Source: Charina bottae (taxonomy: Eukaryota; Chordata; Lepidosauria; Squamata; Charinaidae). From it: a stretch of DNA of 64,000 nucleotides. The translations under genes and the position numbers were made by a program. Below, one piece after another: positions 46,945-60,470 of the stretch (position 1 is the stretch's first letter; the number at the start of each line of letters is the position of its first letter). Under the pieces are notes generated by a model, which worked only from the letters and a program-made list of their open reading frames with translations, did no database searches and was not told the DNA's origin. Location of the stretch: contig JALMGJ010000004.1 in assembly GCA_023362775.1 (NCBI GenBank), positions 80,094,798 to 80,158,797 of the forward strand. The letters run 5' to 3'.

Positions 46945-47500
46945 TCCTTCTATATAATATAAGGGAATTTATATTAATATTTATTGCTGAGAGAAGTGGG
47001 AGGGGTATCCTGGTCAACTAGTGGATGCCCCTACTGATTGACTGTTACCGATTAATAGCCTGTTTCAAAATGTATTTTGGCATCTGTTAAAGAAATTAAA
47101 TCTAACTTTATCTTTTAATTTAAAATTCTGTTTCCTGTTAGAACACACTAATTCTTGTGTGTGTCATAAGCACTTGGTAGCAATTATTTTATAGATTTCA
47201 TACTCTAGTACTGTAGAGTGGTTTATAAACCAATAGGTAAGAAAGAGTAAGTAGAAAAAAAGTGGAGGATTAAAAGTCACAAAATACAAGCTTTTATTTT
47301 GATTTACATTTTTAAAAGATATATGAATAAGCTTGCTAGTATTATTGCCAGAATCTGATGCTATGTATCATTAATCTGTGCTTAAATAATTAATGCAAAT
47401 TGGCTATGATCTTGCATTATCACACAAACTAACAACTACTTTAAAGCTAAAAATAGGAAGTAATGATAGGCAGTCATGTACAGAATCAGAAAAAAGGTGT
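46945..47500. other. AT-rich sequence, no feature recognised
   Basis: No gene or repeat recognised. Confidence 0.3.
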
Positions 47501-47504
47501 CAGT

Positions 47505-47650
47505 TGCTTTGATGCAGGGATTTTGTTTGGGTTCTGTTTTAGTTAACATCTTCACTAATAATCTACACAAGCGGGTAAACTGCATGTTAATTAAATTCAC
47601 AAATGACACTAACTGGAGAGGTGTTACAAATACAGGGTGACCAGATTTCT
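47505..47650 (+). pseudogene. LINE RT fragment with degraded catalytic motif
   Basis: Reads NIFTNNLHKRVNCMLIKFTN, then DTNWRGVTN, matching NIFINDL...V.....KFADDTKL.G. The catalytic ADD is read as TND. Very old. Confidence 0.55.
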
Positions 47651-47654
47651 AAGT

Positions 47655-48955
47655 GGAAAATCTAGACCACCTGTCACTGCAAGCAGACAGAGCAAGTAGT
47701 AACTGGAGATAGCATAGAAGGATTAGAAGATTAATCTTGAGAAAGAAGATAGGGACAAAAACATATTCAGTCTATAGTGAATATATAGTCCATAAAGTAA
47801 TATTCTGCATTTAGCATAATACCCATAGATATATATTGGGGGTTTTTTTGTCCTCAAAGTTATGTACAAAAAACTGGGGAAAATAATTTGTTAGGTATTC
47901 AGTTATCAACAATTATAAGGAAGTTTTCAAATATATGGTATTTAGTTTAAGAAAATTACATTGGAAAAAATGCTTGAAGTGAGAGTTGCTATACCACATG
48001 TGCAATATAGAGATAAGCACATGTAAATGCCAAAGAAATTCTGTAAGGTGCTAAATAATCTGAAATATTCAGCATGGATTTTGGTTGCTTGGATTGGTGC
48101 CAATTTTCTGCACATGAATTATTATTGGAATGCTGTGGTATATTGTCTTTTCACATGAATAACTGTTAATTCACTTGAGGGTCACTGCAGCAAAACTTTC
48201 AGCAAGATTACAGAAAGAATCAACCTATTGCTCTGGAAACAAGAATAATATAAATTCCTTATAAGAATTTAAACTTAAAACTAAAAACAAAACAAAACAA
48301 AAAACTGAAACCCTGCTTGGTTAAAAGCTAAATATTTCAACTGATGATCCAAAATTAGTTTAGGGGAAGCATATTAAGCAAACAAATCATTAAAAATTCA
48401 TATACATAATATTCTCCAACAGAGAAGCATGCTTCTTAACAACTTTTTAATACTGAGGGAAATAATTTGAGGATATGGATGAATTGCCATTTGTATATTT
48501 ATGATACCCAGTTTTTTATCACAGTCATTTGAATCAAATGAGTCTGTGATAAGTCTTTGGACATGGTAATGTACACAATGAAATTGTGGAACTGTATCCA
48601 GACAAGGCAGGGACACTGTAGGTAAATAGTCCCTGGTATAGGAAGTGAACACATAGCATGTTTTGGATAAATTTGCATTCTTCCTGAACTGGAAGATTCT
48701 AAATTTGAGTTGGCACATAAGCCAGCTGTCTTTGGAAATCATCGGCTAATCGTGGCAGGTTTACCTATCTGGTCTTCCTTGGATAGAGATATCCTAGCTA
48801 TGGAAACATATGGTTCGGTTACTCCTGTATTGGTTATGGTATTGTAATGTATACTATCTTAGGAGCCTCTGAAGGAAGTTCATATACTTTATTGCAAAAC
48901 ATGGCTGTTGGATTTCTAACTCACTAAATGAGGTCTTGAAAGAATCATATGTATT
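47655..48955. other. AT-rich sequence, no feature recognised
   Basis: No gene or repeat recognised. The 114-codon minus-strand open frame at 48398-48742 has no recognisable motif and no splice context. Confidence 0.3.
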
Positions 48956-48984
48956 TATGTCTCAACTGTCCTTCAGGGCTAAAG

Positions 48985-49150
48985 GCAGTTTTCCTAGTAT
49001 TTACTTCTTCAGTTTTTTTCCCAAAAGAACATGAAACAAGTTGGGCTAATGAAGGATGACTGGAGAAAAGTCACACAGTGAGCTTTTGTGCTTGAGGGTT
49101 GCCTTGAATCTGGGTTTCCATAGTCACTTCAACCACCACATATCTTAATC
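48985..49150 (-). repeat. possible old CORE-SINE
   Basis: GACTGGAGAAAAGTCACACAG...TTGAATCTGGGTTTCC...TCAACCACCACAT resembles a reversed MIR-like core. Confidence 0.4.
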
Positions 49151-49159
49151 ACACACCAA

Positions 49160-51845
49160 CTTTATTTGTATTTTATAATAAACTTACAATTTATTTGTAA
49201 TTTATTTGTAAATCCAGTTCTAGTTAGTGATGACTACAGTTAGAAGCCTAAATAATTTAGGATTTAAATATTTGAAGTAGTACAGGGCTATCATACCTGG
49301 TCTGTAGAAATCCAGATGACCATTAGATGGCAGCAAAGAGTTACAGAAAAAAAATCTAATTCTTGGTTGGGCTCTAGTGGCAATCTGAGTTTTGCAGCTC
49401 AGATATGGTAGCCGTAATAGAGCACTTCTACATTGTGGCTACCCTAAAATGAAGATCCATATATAGAAGCACACAAGTATTGCTGAATGAAGTGTACACT
49501 GTATTCTTGTCACCGAGAATTCATTTCCTTCTTTAATTAAAATAAAGAATTAGGATTCCTTGAAAATTAAACTTTAGCAAGCTTTTGTTAAAATATTGAG
49601 ATGAAGATCTTGGACTTCCATGGGTAGGCACCATTCATGACACATCTGTGAAGGATAATACCCCTTTATTTGTGGTTGTTCCAACTCAGGAATACTGTCA
49701 TATAGTAGGTGTAAATAAACTAATATTACAACTACATGACTGAACAAGGTAAAAAACAATTAACTACTAATAATATTAAAGGAAAATTCTTTTAGTTGTT
49801 AACTTTATTTGTTACAACTTTGGTTTCACTTTCTGAACATCATTTTAAAGTTTTATTTTAAAGTTATATTTATAGCATCTGTTCATTGCAATTATTTGGT
49901 TTTCCGTTTTCTGTATTTTTTTAACAGCAAAACTGATAACTGAAAGCTGTAATAGCATTGAAATTTTTTAGAAAATTCTGCAGGTTATGTTATTATACAG
50001 CTCTTCATAGATTGCTTTACAGGAGCAAAAATGTTCATTTAGCAGAAAACAAACTCATTGTTACTGCTATACATCTACATATGATATATAGCAGCATATA
50101 ACAAAAAGGTTTATTGTTCTTGTGTTGCCAAGACAATATTCAACATGCACATGTTCCAAGAAATCCAGAAGAGGGTAAGATCTATAAAGAAATACCTGAT
50201 ATTAAATATTGAACTCTGGTCAGGAAAAAAAATACATGTTATTAGAAACATTTAAATAAGTTTCAAAAATTGTAAATGTGTGTGTGGGTATATCTTCAGT
50301 CTTTTTATATGAATGTATTGCACTTTCTTTCCACAATCTTCAAAAGCCATCAAAGTAATTCCATCGTTTTAGGGCAATATCATTCAAAGTTTCTGTAAAA
50401 CCATTTGTGTTGTTGTTGTCCATTTTATTTTTGTGACTTCCAATGAAAGTTACAGTATAAGAAACACTAGGATGGCAACCAACCATTGTGAAACAACCTC
50501 TTTTCTTATTTTTTTGCACTTCCATCTTTTAAATTTCCAGTTATTTTCCTATTTAAATTTGTGAGGACAGCCAATTAAACAAAATAGTCTTCATGCATCA
50601 CCATGTTTATAACATGAACACCAACAGTGGAAGTCACGTATCAATTGAGAGTATTCTGTAGGCCCCAGCTAGGCCATGATTAGCCTGAATGTGGAAGACA
50701 ATTGTAGAGGCATCTGCTCCGTTAATTTCGAGAGAAAATTTACCAGATGGGGGCTGAAGATTTAAGTGATTAGAAGGAAGTAGATTGGAATACAAATTGG
50801 ATTAAAAGAAATTAGATTGATATAAATCGAATTGAGTCACAACAGTTTGTGTTCGTTATACCAAGGGGCAGGGGATTATGGGAGAAGCAGATGCTCCAAT
50901 GAGATAGGAATTAATGTGGCTTTGACAGTCCATCTGGGAAAGACTGACTATCAAGTACATCTCTAATCTCTCTCTCCATTTATCAATGCCATAATGTTAA
51001 TTAGTACTTCATTCATTAAGTTAGTTACAGAGAAAAAAAAATCCAACCCTTAGGCTCTCTCTGTTGAAGATTTGTTATTACGCCAAGAGATAGGAACTTC
51101 TCTCTAGCTGTGCCAACTACTTATGTTAATCCTATGTAGGTTTTTTTTTTGTTTAAAAAAAAAACTTCTTTTGGAACACAAGAAATTTACTAGGCTTCAT
51201 TTTACAGTATTATTTTCCTCATAATTCCAGGTTTGTAGCTATTTAAAGTGATGCCTTAATGTCCAGCCAATCAAAGAATAGAAATTGCTAAATCCCCCTT
51301 TCTGCTATTTTAATAAGCTGTTATATACATTCAACTGTTAATAGGTTGTTTTATCACCAACTATAGCAATCACTTTAACAATTGGTAGGTTCTTTCTTAT
51401 GGTGAAAAGCAAGAATATTTATGCATAAACACACTTGTTGAAAACACACTATTGTTGGACAGTGTTATATTTACTACTTCTGAAATTTATGCTGAATGTC
51501 TGCACTGGTCCATCCTAATTTGCAGACTGAGTGACATCCACATAGCTGAATTTCTATTCTGTTCTTTAAGCAGTATGTTGAAGGAAGAATACTAGATTTG
51601 GAGAGCTCTAAAATATAAGCCTTAATATTTTATTTTACTTTTTTATTAAATTTAGAAGACTGCCCAATTGTCTAACAACATTGGGTGGCATACAATAAAA
51701 ATCAGTCCTCAAATTAAATGAAAACCCCAAAGATAAGGAAGAAAAGAAAAACATTCTAAAACAATAAAACTCAAATGAGTTTCAAAGGTGCTTGAATATA
51801 TTCAATATTTAAGAGGCATGGACTCCTAAATATTTGGGCTTTCCC
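49160..51845. other. 2.7 kb intron sequence without recognised transposons
   Basis: AT-rich with no gene. 50580-50960 is less AT-rich than its surroundings and could be a conserved non-coding element, but I cannot test this. Confidence 0.35.
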
Positions 51846-51851
51846 CCCTCT

Positions 51852-52280
51852 AGAACATAGAATCACGGAATTGAAAGTGTACATTTAGGCCAATAATATC
51901 AGTTCCCTGCTCAATGCAGGGAGCCAAAATAAAGTTTCCCAGAGGGTTAACTGTCTACATTTTTGTTGAACATATCCAATAAAAGGGAGCCTACCACCTC
52001 GGTTCACTGCTTGCACTCTTCTTCTCCTACAATTCCTCACTATTTATATGTTTCCTTATAACCTTGACCGCTTCCCATTTTCTATATGTGTTCTTTTTGC
52101 TTTCAGATCTTCGCTAAAGCTTTTTATGTATGCATACTGACTGCTTTTCCTAGCCTCCATTTTTTTCTCATTGAAATTTTTCAATACAGTATATATAGAA
52201 TATACTAAAACTCTATCACCCTTTTCCTGTGTTAAATGGACAAAATAAATGGAAGCCATATGTGAACAATGCATGTATTT
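51852..52280 (-). repeat. CR1 3' UTR fragment
   Basis: AGAACATAGAATCACGGAAT (near the CR1 terminal AGAATCATAGAAT, reversed), CCCTGCTCAATGCAGGGAGC, AAAGGGAGCCTACCACCTC, TTTCCTTATAACCTTGACC. Together these are the typical sauropsid CR1 3' end, diverged. Confidence 0.65.
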
Positions 52281-52284
52281 TAAA

Positions 52285-53060
52285 GAGTTTCTATTATCCT
52301 AATGAGTCTTTAAATAATCCCAGATCATTGCAAATTAAACTGCTATTTAATACATTCCTTCAGAAATAATAATCAGATTTTTGCAGGATTAATTCCATTA
52401 TTAAATATATTAATTACTTGTTTACTTCTGTAGTATTGTGGTTACTATAGAAATTGAATTATTTTAGGGCCTGAAATATTGTTTCCAGAAAGTACAAATT
52501 AGATTGTGCTTGGGCAAGGTGATGCTGATATAGTGATATACCAAGATGTAAAAAAAGTTGAATTAAAATGGTTTAATATTAAAAATGGTGCCGTATTTTC
52601 AAAAAGCCACCAACTTACTTGTGTGATAGAAAGAAGAATGGTCTATTATCAATACTGACTATTTGCACTTCATCTTTTTAACTTAAGTTGCATTCAATAT
52701 ATGTGAATTATGGACATTTATTTTTTTCTTTGTAAGAGAAGATACACACATTATGCTTACTGAAAATAAGTGGTCAGTTAACATTTATGACCTGAAATAG
52801 TAGCATCTGTTTTTCTGGCATATCCTTTTCGCTTGAGTACTATTGCTTTTGGAACTCATTCACATATTTACCATGTAATGTTAAATAACATATAGACTAC
52901 TTCAGTTTCTTATCACCTCTCATTAGTTTCTCATTGAACCAAAATATTTTTTTAAAAAAATCACACGCTGCACAAAGTATAAGTTAAAGGAACTTTGTTA
53001 CAACAGTACATTGAAGTATCACATGCATCACATTTGCGTGTGATGTTATTTTGCTATCTA
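52285..53060. other. AT-rich sequence, no feature recognised
   Basis: No gene or repeat recognised. Confidence 0.3.
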
Positions 53061-53073
53061 TTAATGACAACAT

Positions 53074-53657
53074 TAAGGGGCGTGGTGGCTCAGCGGGTAA
53101 GATGCCAGGCTTGTCAATCGGAAGATGGTGTCAGGGAGACACAGGAGAGCGGAGGGGGGAGCTTACCCATGGGAGGGAAGCGAGCACGTAGCTCGGAGAG
53201 CCTGGCCTTCTTTCCCAAACGCCTTCGGAAAGCTCCGCCCAAGGTTGGACTCATATCTCTGGGATTCTTTGGGCACTATCAGTTTAGCAGGATTCTGTAT
53301 GTAGGTACCAATAAACACTAGAGACTAGATTCCCAGCCTCGGCATGTTATTTCTGCACCTACATAGGACAGATGGCAAGTTTGGAGGTTCGAATCCCTAG
53401 CCCTGCGTGCGGAGTGAGCTCCCACACTAGCTCCAGCTCTTACCAACCTAGCAATTTGAAAGCATGCAAATGCAAGTAGATTAATAGGTACCACTTTGGT
53501 GGGTAGGTAACAGCGTTCCACATGCGTCATGCGGCCACATGACCATGGAAACATCTTCGGACAACGCTGGCTCTTCGGCTAACAAACGGAGATGAGCACA
53601 GGCCCCTAGAGTCGGACACGACTGCACAAATGTGCGGGGCAAACCTTTACCTTTACC
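53074..53657 (+). repeat. Sauria SINE, split by a solo LTR
   Basis: tRNA head (GTGGTGGCTCAGCGGGTAAG; B box AGGTTCGAATCCC), body AGCTCCAGCTCTTACCAACC, ACATCTTCGGACAACGCTGG and CTCTTCGGCTAAC, and the typical end CCCCTAGAGTCGGACACGAC ... CCTTTACCTTTACC. A perfect 12-bp target duplication TAATGACAACAT flanks it (53062-53073, 53658-53669). Sauria SINEs are restricted to lepidosaurs, which supports a squamate source. Without the LTR it is about 337 bp. Confidence 0.93.
53129..53370 (+). mobile_element. solo LTR nested in the Sauria SINE
   Basis: A 242-bp TG...CA unit (TGTCAGGGAGACACAGG ... ACATAGGACA) with a perfect 5-bp duplication GATGG (53124-53128, 53371-53375). It contains CCAATAAACACTAGAG. 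It shares TGT(G/C)AGGGAG, AGTTTAGC(A/T)GGATTCTGT, the polyadenylation region and the AGGACA end with the solo LTR at 34200, so it is the same family. Confidence 0.88.
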
Positions 53658-53669
53658 TAATGACAACAT

Positions 53670-54922
53670 AAAGAATTAAGAAAAAAATGACTGTAAAATA
53701 TATTCCTTTTTTGAGTCGCAAAAATACTAATGTTAGAAAATGTAGGCATTTTATGTGAAATTGTTTTCAGTCTTTGAAAACTTTGTTGTGCTTAATGAAA
53801 TAGAATTTGTTATTGGAATGTTTATTAAAAATTCCACTGAAACACTGAACTAGTTCCTTCAAATTCTTGTTCAAATTGTTAGAAATAACATTCTTTGTAA
53901 CTGCCAACCTTGATAGACTGGAGGAAGCAGGAGGAAAAATCAGTGTGAGTACTGTCTAAATTAGCAGTAACAATTGACAGAATTAGTCAATGTACTCTCT
54001 GTCATTAAGCAAAGGGAATTCTATGTAATCCTAGTGCAAAAAGAGTGTTAGTAAATTGACAGTTACAGTCAAACAATAATATATTATTGGATTTACAGGA
54101 ATGGAGAAATGGAAGAAATCATAGTCATAGAAGAACTTGTCTGTGACATAGGAAAATCCAAATAGTTTCTAGAATAGATAAAGAAATACAGATTTTATCT
54201 AAGCCATGGGTACTATGTGATATAATACTAAAAAAAAACATAATTGGATATTTTTGCATGCAGTTCATGATATCAGAGTCAATAAGTGGTGAATGTGCTA
54301 CTTTGAGTTATACCTAAGTTTGTAATTTAGTTAACATTTCCATTTGCTAGTATGAAATTTTGCTTAAAAGCACATGGCTGACTTAGTTTTTTCCTTTGAA
54401 ATTGAACTGTCAGTTGCTGTACAAGACATGTTCAATGGTATCATCATTTATTTATTCATGAAATGTGCAATTACATTTACTTTTTAGAAACATGCAGTTA
54501 GTTCTACAAGCATGAAAATGTATTAAATTTGCTAAAGCTAGTTTGCCTATAATGCCACAGCTATAAAATTCAGTATAAACTTGTGTTTTATTAAATGTAA
54601 AATTCTAAGTGGATGTCATAAGGCTGGTGTTACATTAGTAGTAGTTAGTTACAATCATAAGGTTTAATTATATAAATAGAATAAAGAATTATATTTCATG
54701 CTTTATAATCAGCTCCTATCAAAAGCTGATGCTTGTGCAGTTGTATGCAGAGATAAGTTCTATCAAATGGAAGTATTTTCTACATATATCTGTTATCTAA
54801 AATTAATTGACTGATAATATCACATAAATGTTTATTCAGAAGTAAGCCCTACTAGTTTAATAGGATATATTTCCAGATAAGTATATAGGTGTAAGTTTCC
54901 AATCAGTTATTTGATTAAGCAA

Positions 54923-54965
<43 letters not shown>

Positions 54966-56635
54966 TCCTTAACGTTAAAAAAGCATTCTGACAGAAGGGC
55001 AAATTTGTAATTCAATACCTTTATTGGTTGTTGATTGAAATAAAATTGTTGATAATACAATATACTGAACAATGACGGTAATAATAAGTATCACTTTTTC
55101 TTGAAAGAAATGCTAGTTTCAGTGTTTTTTCTATCATGTAAGATACAACAAAAACAATGGCCAAATATAGTGCACGGAATTAGATGCACATTATATTTCA
55201 ACTGAAAACTGTCTTCTTTGGTTGCCTATGGTTTTTAATATTGGAGGGGAAAGCATACTAGTTTCACCCTGAAGGCAAACCATCTGTTATCTTAGAATAC
55301 AAAGCGAATAGAAAAGCCATTTCTTTCAGTAGTTTCTTTTTTAGATCTCAAGTGGAAAGAAATAGTTGGTATATATGGATAACTCTCATCATATCTTAAT
55401 GCTTAATGTCGTGGAGAAGGAAAGAGTCAGTTTCATTTTTAAGTAGCTTTTCAGTGATAGAGTTGTGCACTTATAAATTCAAGTTTGAATTTATATAATT
55501 AGTTCAAGCATCTTGCACGTGCCAAAAGTATATAATTTTGCACCAAACATCATAAACCAGAAATTATTTGTGTGTGTATTTTTATATTGCTGTTTATTGC
55601 TCATCTATGGTAGACAGCTGCTGTCTTTTACTATCCAAAATCCATTACATGACAGTTGGATAGTGCATTTTGGGGATCTAAGTTGACATATGTTCTAACT
55701 CATGTTCAGAAGTACCATTACCTGCTTAGGCGAGAAATTCCAGAGGAGGATTAACTTATAATGATGAGTTAAAAGCATAGGAGGAAGTGACCCCCTGAGG
55801 GGGAAAATAGTCACTATTTTATAAGTTCATGCAACCAGAAAGGAGAACACAATTGGAGAAAGCAGAATGAAGTAGCAAACCAGGCTACAGCTTGATTTTG
55901 ATGTCGAAGCAGCAAACTAAGTCAAGTTTTGCTAATCACATTATTTTGTGTACAGATGGAAAAGCATGGAGTTCCTTTGGAAGTTAAACATAGGAAGTAG
56001 GAAAGTGTAAATCTAAATGAAAGAGAGATCTGTGAATACTGAGGACCACATCTACAGAGGAAAATTGAGACACTCTAGATACAAAAAGTGACTGACCATA
56101 TCTACTACTGTACATTATTTATTGTTTACTGGCTATAAGGCAGCACTTTTTGTGACAGTCGTCAGGTTTACAGCAGTAGAAACTGTTTTCTAGTATTCCC
56201 TTTTTTCTTCCAGTCAAAATTTACCACTTGATCCAAGAAAGTTTGTAATGAATTACTAAAGAGACAAATGTCCAGACTACTTTATATAGTAGGATATTGT
56301 CTATATTTGACAGAAATTATTTTTATGCTACAATATTCAATGATATAATCAATTATAATGTTAATGAAAATTCACTCTGCCTTTGTAAGATTGCAACCAA
56401 TTATCAATAAATATGAATAAAAGAAAACAAATACACTTTTTTCAAATAAATTGAAAGTGTACTAAGGCTTTTTAAGTAGTTCCTAGTCTGAGAGATGTTT
56501 TCTTTTTATGAATCAGAGATTTATTAGGAAAATGCATAATCACTTGCAATTTATTGTTCCTGCCACAAATTGTTGACTAACAAAATATAGCATGGCTGCT
56601 TATTTCATGTGTAAAATCCAGTGATAGACACCTCA
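53670..56635. other. 3 kb intron sequence without recognised transposons
   Basis: AT-rich. An (AAT)n microsatellite lies at 54922-54965. No gene recognised. Confidence 0.4.
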
Positions 56636-56649
56636 CATTCACCTCATAA

Positions 56650-57165
56650 GAGCAAATTTTATTTATTTATTTTATGCATTCAATTTTATTCTGCCTGACT
56701 CCAACTGACCGTGCATGCTCATACAGTAAAGAACAATAATAAACTAGTCCAGAGAAAACAAACAAAACAACAACAACAAAATAATTACAAGCCAGCAATC
56801 GAGACAACACATCAAAATATAAAACATCACAAACAGGGAGGCCGATCCACCTTACCCCAAGGTCTGGTTTTCAAGGCATTCTAAACTGCCATCAGGGTGG
56901 GAGCCATACAGATCTTGGGGGGTGGCTCATTCCAGAGGGCAGACATCAATATAAAGAAGGCATGGTTCCTGAGTCCCAAAAGATTATAATTTTTAATCAA
57001 GGGCACCTAGATTGAACTAGTGGGTAGAAACTTTGGAAGACAGGCAATCTCTCAAATAACTGAGCCCTTTGCCATGTAGAGGTTTAATAACCAGCACCTT
57101 GAAATGTACTGGGAAGCACATTGGCAACCAGTGCAGCTTGCAAGCAGAGGTGTCACAGGTGTATC
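56650..57165 (-). pseudogene. CR1-type LINE 3' end
   Basis: On the minus strand: LASCTGCQCASQYISRCWLL, LPTSSIQVPLIKNYNLLGLR, NHAFFILMSALWNEPPPKIC, then a 3' UTR ending in (AAAT)n-like sequence at about 56660. The LWNEPPP and NALKT words match CR1 C-termini (LWN.LPPE, LK..L). Diverged. Confidence 0.65.
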
Positions 57166-57169
57166 AATA

Positions 57170-57870
57170 GGTGGAACTAAGTGGTAGAGTCAGGAGGACA
57201 AAGTTGGTAACACAGAGGAAGGACTGAGATTGGGGAAGTACGGCCTTTGGCCCTGGAAGTGATTCGTTTTATTCAACAAGTAGTTAGAGCAGGAGGCTAT
57301 ATGTGTGAGTTGTTAGATAATAAAGACATTAGTATAAATGAACCTCAGACTCATTACTATTAGAAGAGACTTTGAAACAACAGAGGCATGTCGAGGAAAG
57401 GCCATCACTGCTGATGCCACTGCATTCTGGACCTTGAAGCTTCTAGGTGCATGTAGAGTACATTCCATAGTCAAGCTATGAGGCGACAAGGGCTGAACTG
57501 ACAAGTTTAAAACAAAATGTTTAAACATTATCTCAGTTTCTTTTTTCATCTGAAGGCATTTTACTTTCAGTTGTTGGTAATGTTCCTTGCCTATGCAGCA
57601 AATTGTGATCTTTTTTTAAAGCCCCACACAAGTGCAATTCCCACACAAGTTCTAACCTTTCATTATTTTCAAATATGAGTGTGGATGGACAGTTGGTTCA
57701 TAACAGAACATTTATCTAAATTTAAATGCACTTTACAATAAATTATGTTACCCCTGAGTCAGCAAGTAAATATGGGTGATATTTAAAATATTAATGAAAA
57801 ATATGCTTCTTGCTACCAATTCCATATTTCTGTGTTACAGTACACTAATGTCCTTTTATATATTGCTAAA
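57170..57870. other. AT-rich sequence, no feature recognised
   Basis: No gene or repeat recognised. Confidence 0.3.
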
Positions 57871-57877
57871 TTGACCA

Positions 57878-57927
57878 TTGCCTTACAAGGTAATGACACA
57901 TATTTTTGTCATTACCTTGTAAGGCAA
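57878..57927. repeat. perfect 21-bp-arm hairpin
   Basis: Arms 57878-57898 and 57907-57927 are exact inverted copies (TTGCCTTACAAGGTAATGAC...), with an 8-base spacer. No transposon context is recognised around it. It lies about 1 kb upstream of ROBO2 exon 2. Confidence 0.93.
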
Positions 57928-58073
57928 GGAATCCATATTTTGAAATTATCCAAAACACTAAGGTTACGTATCTCTCCTCAAAGAAGGGTATTAAGTGTAA
58001 AATACTATCTTTTCCTTTATTAAATGGTGGATATAAGCTTGCAAAATACATGTCGCTCATCTCAGCTCTGAAT

Positions 58074-58076
58074 GAC

Positions 58077-58112
<36 letters not shown>
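58074..58112 (+). repeat. (CT)n(CA)n microsatellite
   Basis: (CT)n followed by (CA)n, about 0.8 kb upstream of exon 2. Confidence 0.95.
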
Positions 58113-58113
<1 letters not shown>

Positions 58114-58757
58114 GACAAACACACGTTCAGACACACATTGGTTTTCTTGACAAATACACTAGTGAAGTCTGATAATTATGTCATTTGTTTCCAGGTAATT
58201 ATACTGGAGAGACACTGCTATGAATTTGCTTTAGTACACAGAGAGAATAGTGTATCAGTAGCAAGGCATATGCTGTATAACCTTGGTAGGGAAGATCATC
58301 ATTATCCTTGATATTTTTTTAAAAAATCCTAAAATATTTGTAAAGCAATTAATTATTGCTACTAATGTTTCAGAAAAGTAAAGTGGAAATATTTCTATAT
58401 AAGGATCTCCTTTTTGGTTAATATTTTAAGGGAAGAAGGGTGTATAGTAGCCATTGTTTATATGATTCTAAATGTATTTTCCACATACTGAACAAAGATT
58501 CCTTCTAGCCTCCCCAAATATCTGTTGAATTCATTCTCCAACTTCTCAGTTCCACAGGAAATGTATAGTCCCACAAATGTAATAATTCAAAAATAGTAAT
58601 GGGTCAAAAATGATCTAATTTTCAATGCCAAATTGAACTTTATTTATATGGGCCAGCCTTAAATACATTGTATTGAAGAACCTGTATATAATTTTATAAA
58701 TATGGTGTTTATGAGCTGGATACTACCATTCACACATGTTTGTGTGTGTGTGTATAA

Positions 58758-59228
<471 letters not shown>

Positions 59229-59674
59229 TAATTCTGAACAACATTCAGACATTATGAAATATTTTTAAGTTACTGAATCATAGTGGAGAAATATATAATT
59301 TCCACTATGCATTCCTAACCTTATTAATGTTATGTTACCTGTGAAGTTTATGGGAACATTAAAGGAAAGGATACTTATTGTTTTGTTTATTAATTTAAGT
59401 TTATTTAGTGCTATAGTCATGCATAAGGATTTGTGCTAAGATACTTACTTTGTGTTACATATAATCATGATTGGCACTAGCACAGAAGAATCTTTACTGC
59501 AAATATAAATTTGTTTTAAAATTACAGTTTTACAATTTTGCTTAAAAAAACCCTATCATTTAAGGATCAGACATCATCTTACTCTTTAATATCAAGACAT
59601 ATATTCTACAAGAGCAGTTAAATCCTGAATTACTACTGTAGAGTTGTTAGCTTCAGAGTTATCATAGTATACTA

Positions 59675-59950
59675 CAAGTAGCCCTTGTTTAATGACCACT
59701 TGTTCAGCAACCATTAGAAGTTACGACAGCACTGAACGAGTGGTACATATGACTGATCCTCAAAGTTCTAGCCATCCCAGCACTCCCACGGTCACGTGAT
59801 CGCAATCTGTGTGCTTGGCAACCAACTCGCACTTACAATGGTTGCAGTGTTCCGCGGTCACGGGATACTGTTTGCAACCTTCGCTGCTGGGTTCCCACAA
59901 GCAAAGTCAATGGGGAAGCCAGCAGGGATGGTCACAATTCATTCTGGCAA
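59675..59950 (+). mobile_element. MITE (AGGTAGTCC family), copy 4
   Basis: TA then CAAGTAGCCCTTGTTTAATG, GCACTGAACGAGTGGTACAT, TGGCAACCAACTCGCACTTA and CCCACAAGCAAAGTCAATGG. It is collinear with copies 2 and 3 and located in intron 2, followed by CACCC-rich sequence to about 60090. Confidence 0.65.
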
Positions 59951-60094
59951 ATCACTCGCACCCTCCCCTGCTTGGCAGCAGCCACCCCTGGCCCTGCCAC
60001 ACTCACGACACACCTCGCGAGCCACCCGTGCACCCTCACCCACCTGGCAACAGCCACCTCTGGTCCTGCCATGTTCATGCCACACCTTTACAAT

Positions 60095-60470
60095 AAAATA
60101 GATTAAAATAAAATATAAAATATAAAACACCAATTTATACATTCAGTATAATAAATAGTTATAAAATCCAGATGGGAGATAGCATTAATAAAAAGCATTA
60201 ATAAAAAGAAGGACATTATAGGCTTAAGGGATTAACCACCCCCATGAGGAACTATCATTTCCTCCTTTCCATGCAAGGCAGCAGAACCAGGTCTTCAGTT
60301 CTTTCCTAAAGGTCGGGAGGGAGGGGATCTGTCTCAACTCTGGGGGCAAGGTGTTCCATAGTGTAGGTGCCACCACAGAGAAGGCCCGTCTCCTAGACCC
60401 CATCAGATGACACTCTCTGATTGATGGGGCTCGTAGCAGGCCCTCTCTGAATGATTAGGTTATAATTTGG
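60095..60470 (-). pseudogene. CR1-type LINE 3' end, same family as 37-39 kb
   Basis: On the minus strand: FREGLLRAPSIRECHLMGSR, RRAFSVVAPTLWNTLPPELR, SLPTFRKELKTWFCCLAWKG, SSSWGWLIP, then a 3' UTR ending near TTTTATTGTAA. It is the same family as the CR1 pieces at 37400-39600. Only the last ~75 codons and the UTR remain. Confidence 0.85.

Noticed and set aside
46587..47017. Open frames with CVCVCV / IYIYIY / RERERE strings
   Set aside because: Pure microsatellite translation.
48398..48742. A 114-codon minus-strand open frame in intron 1
   Set aside because: AT-rich, with no recognisable domain or repeat and no supporting signals. Length alone is not enough.
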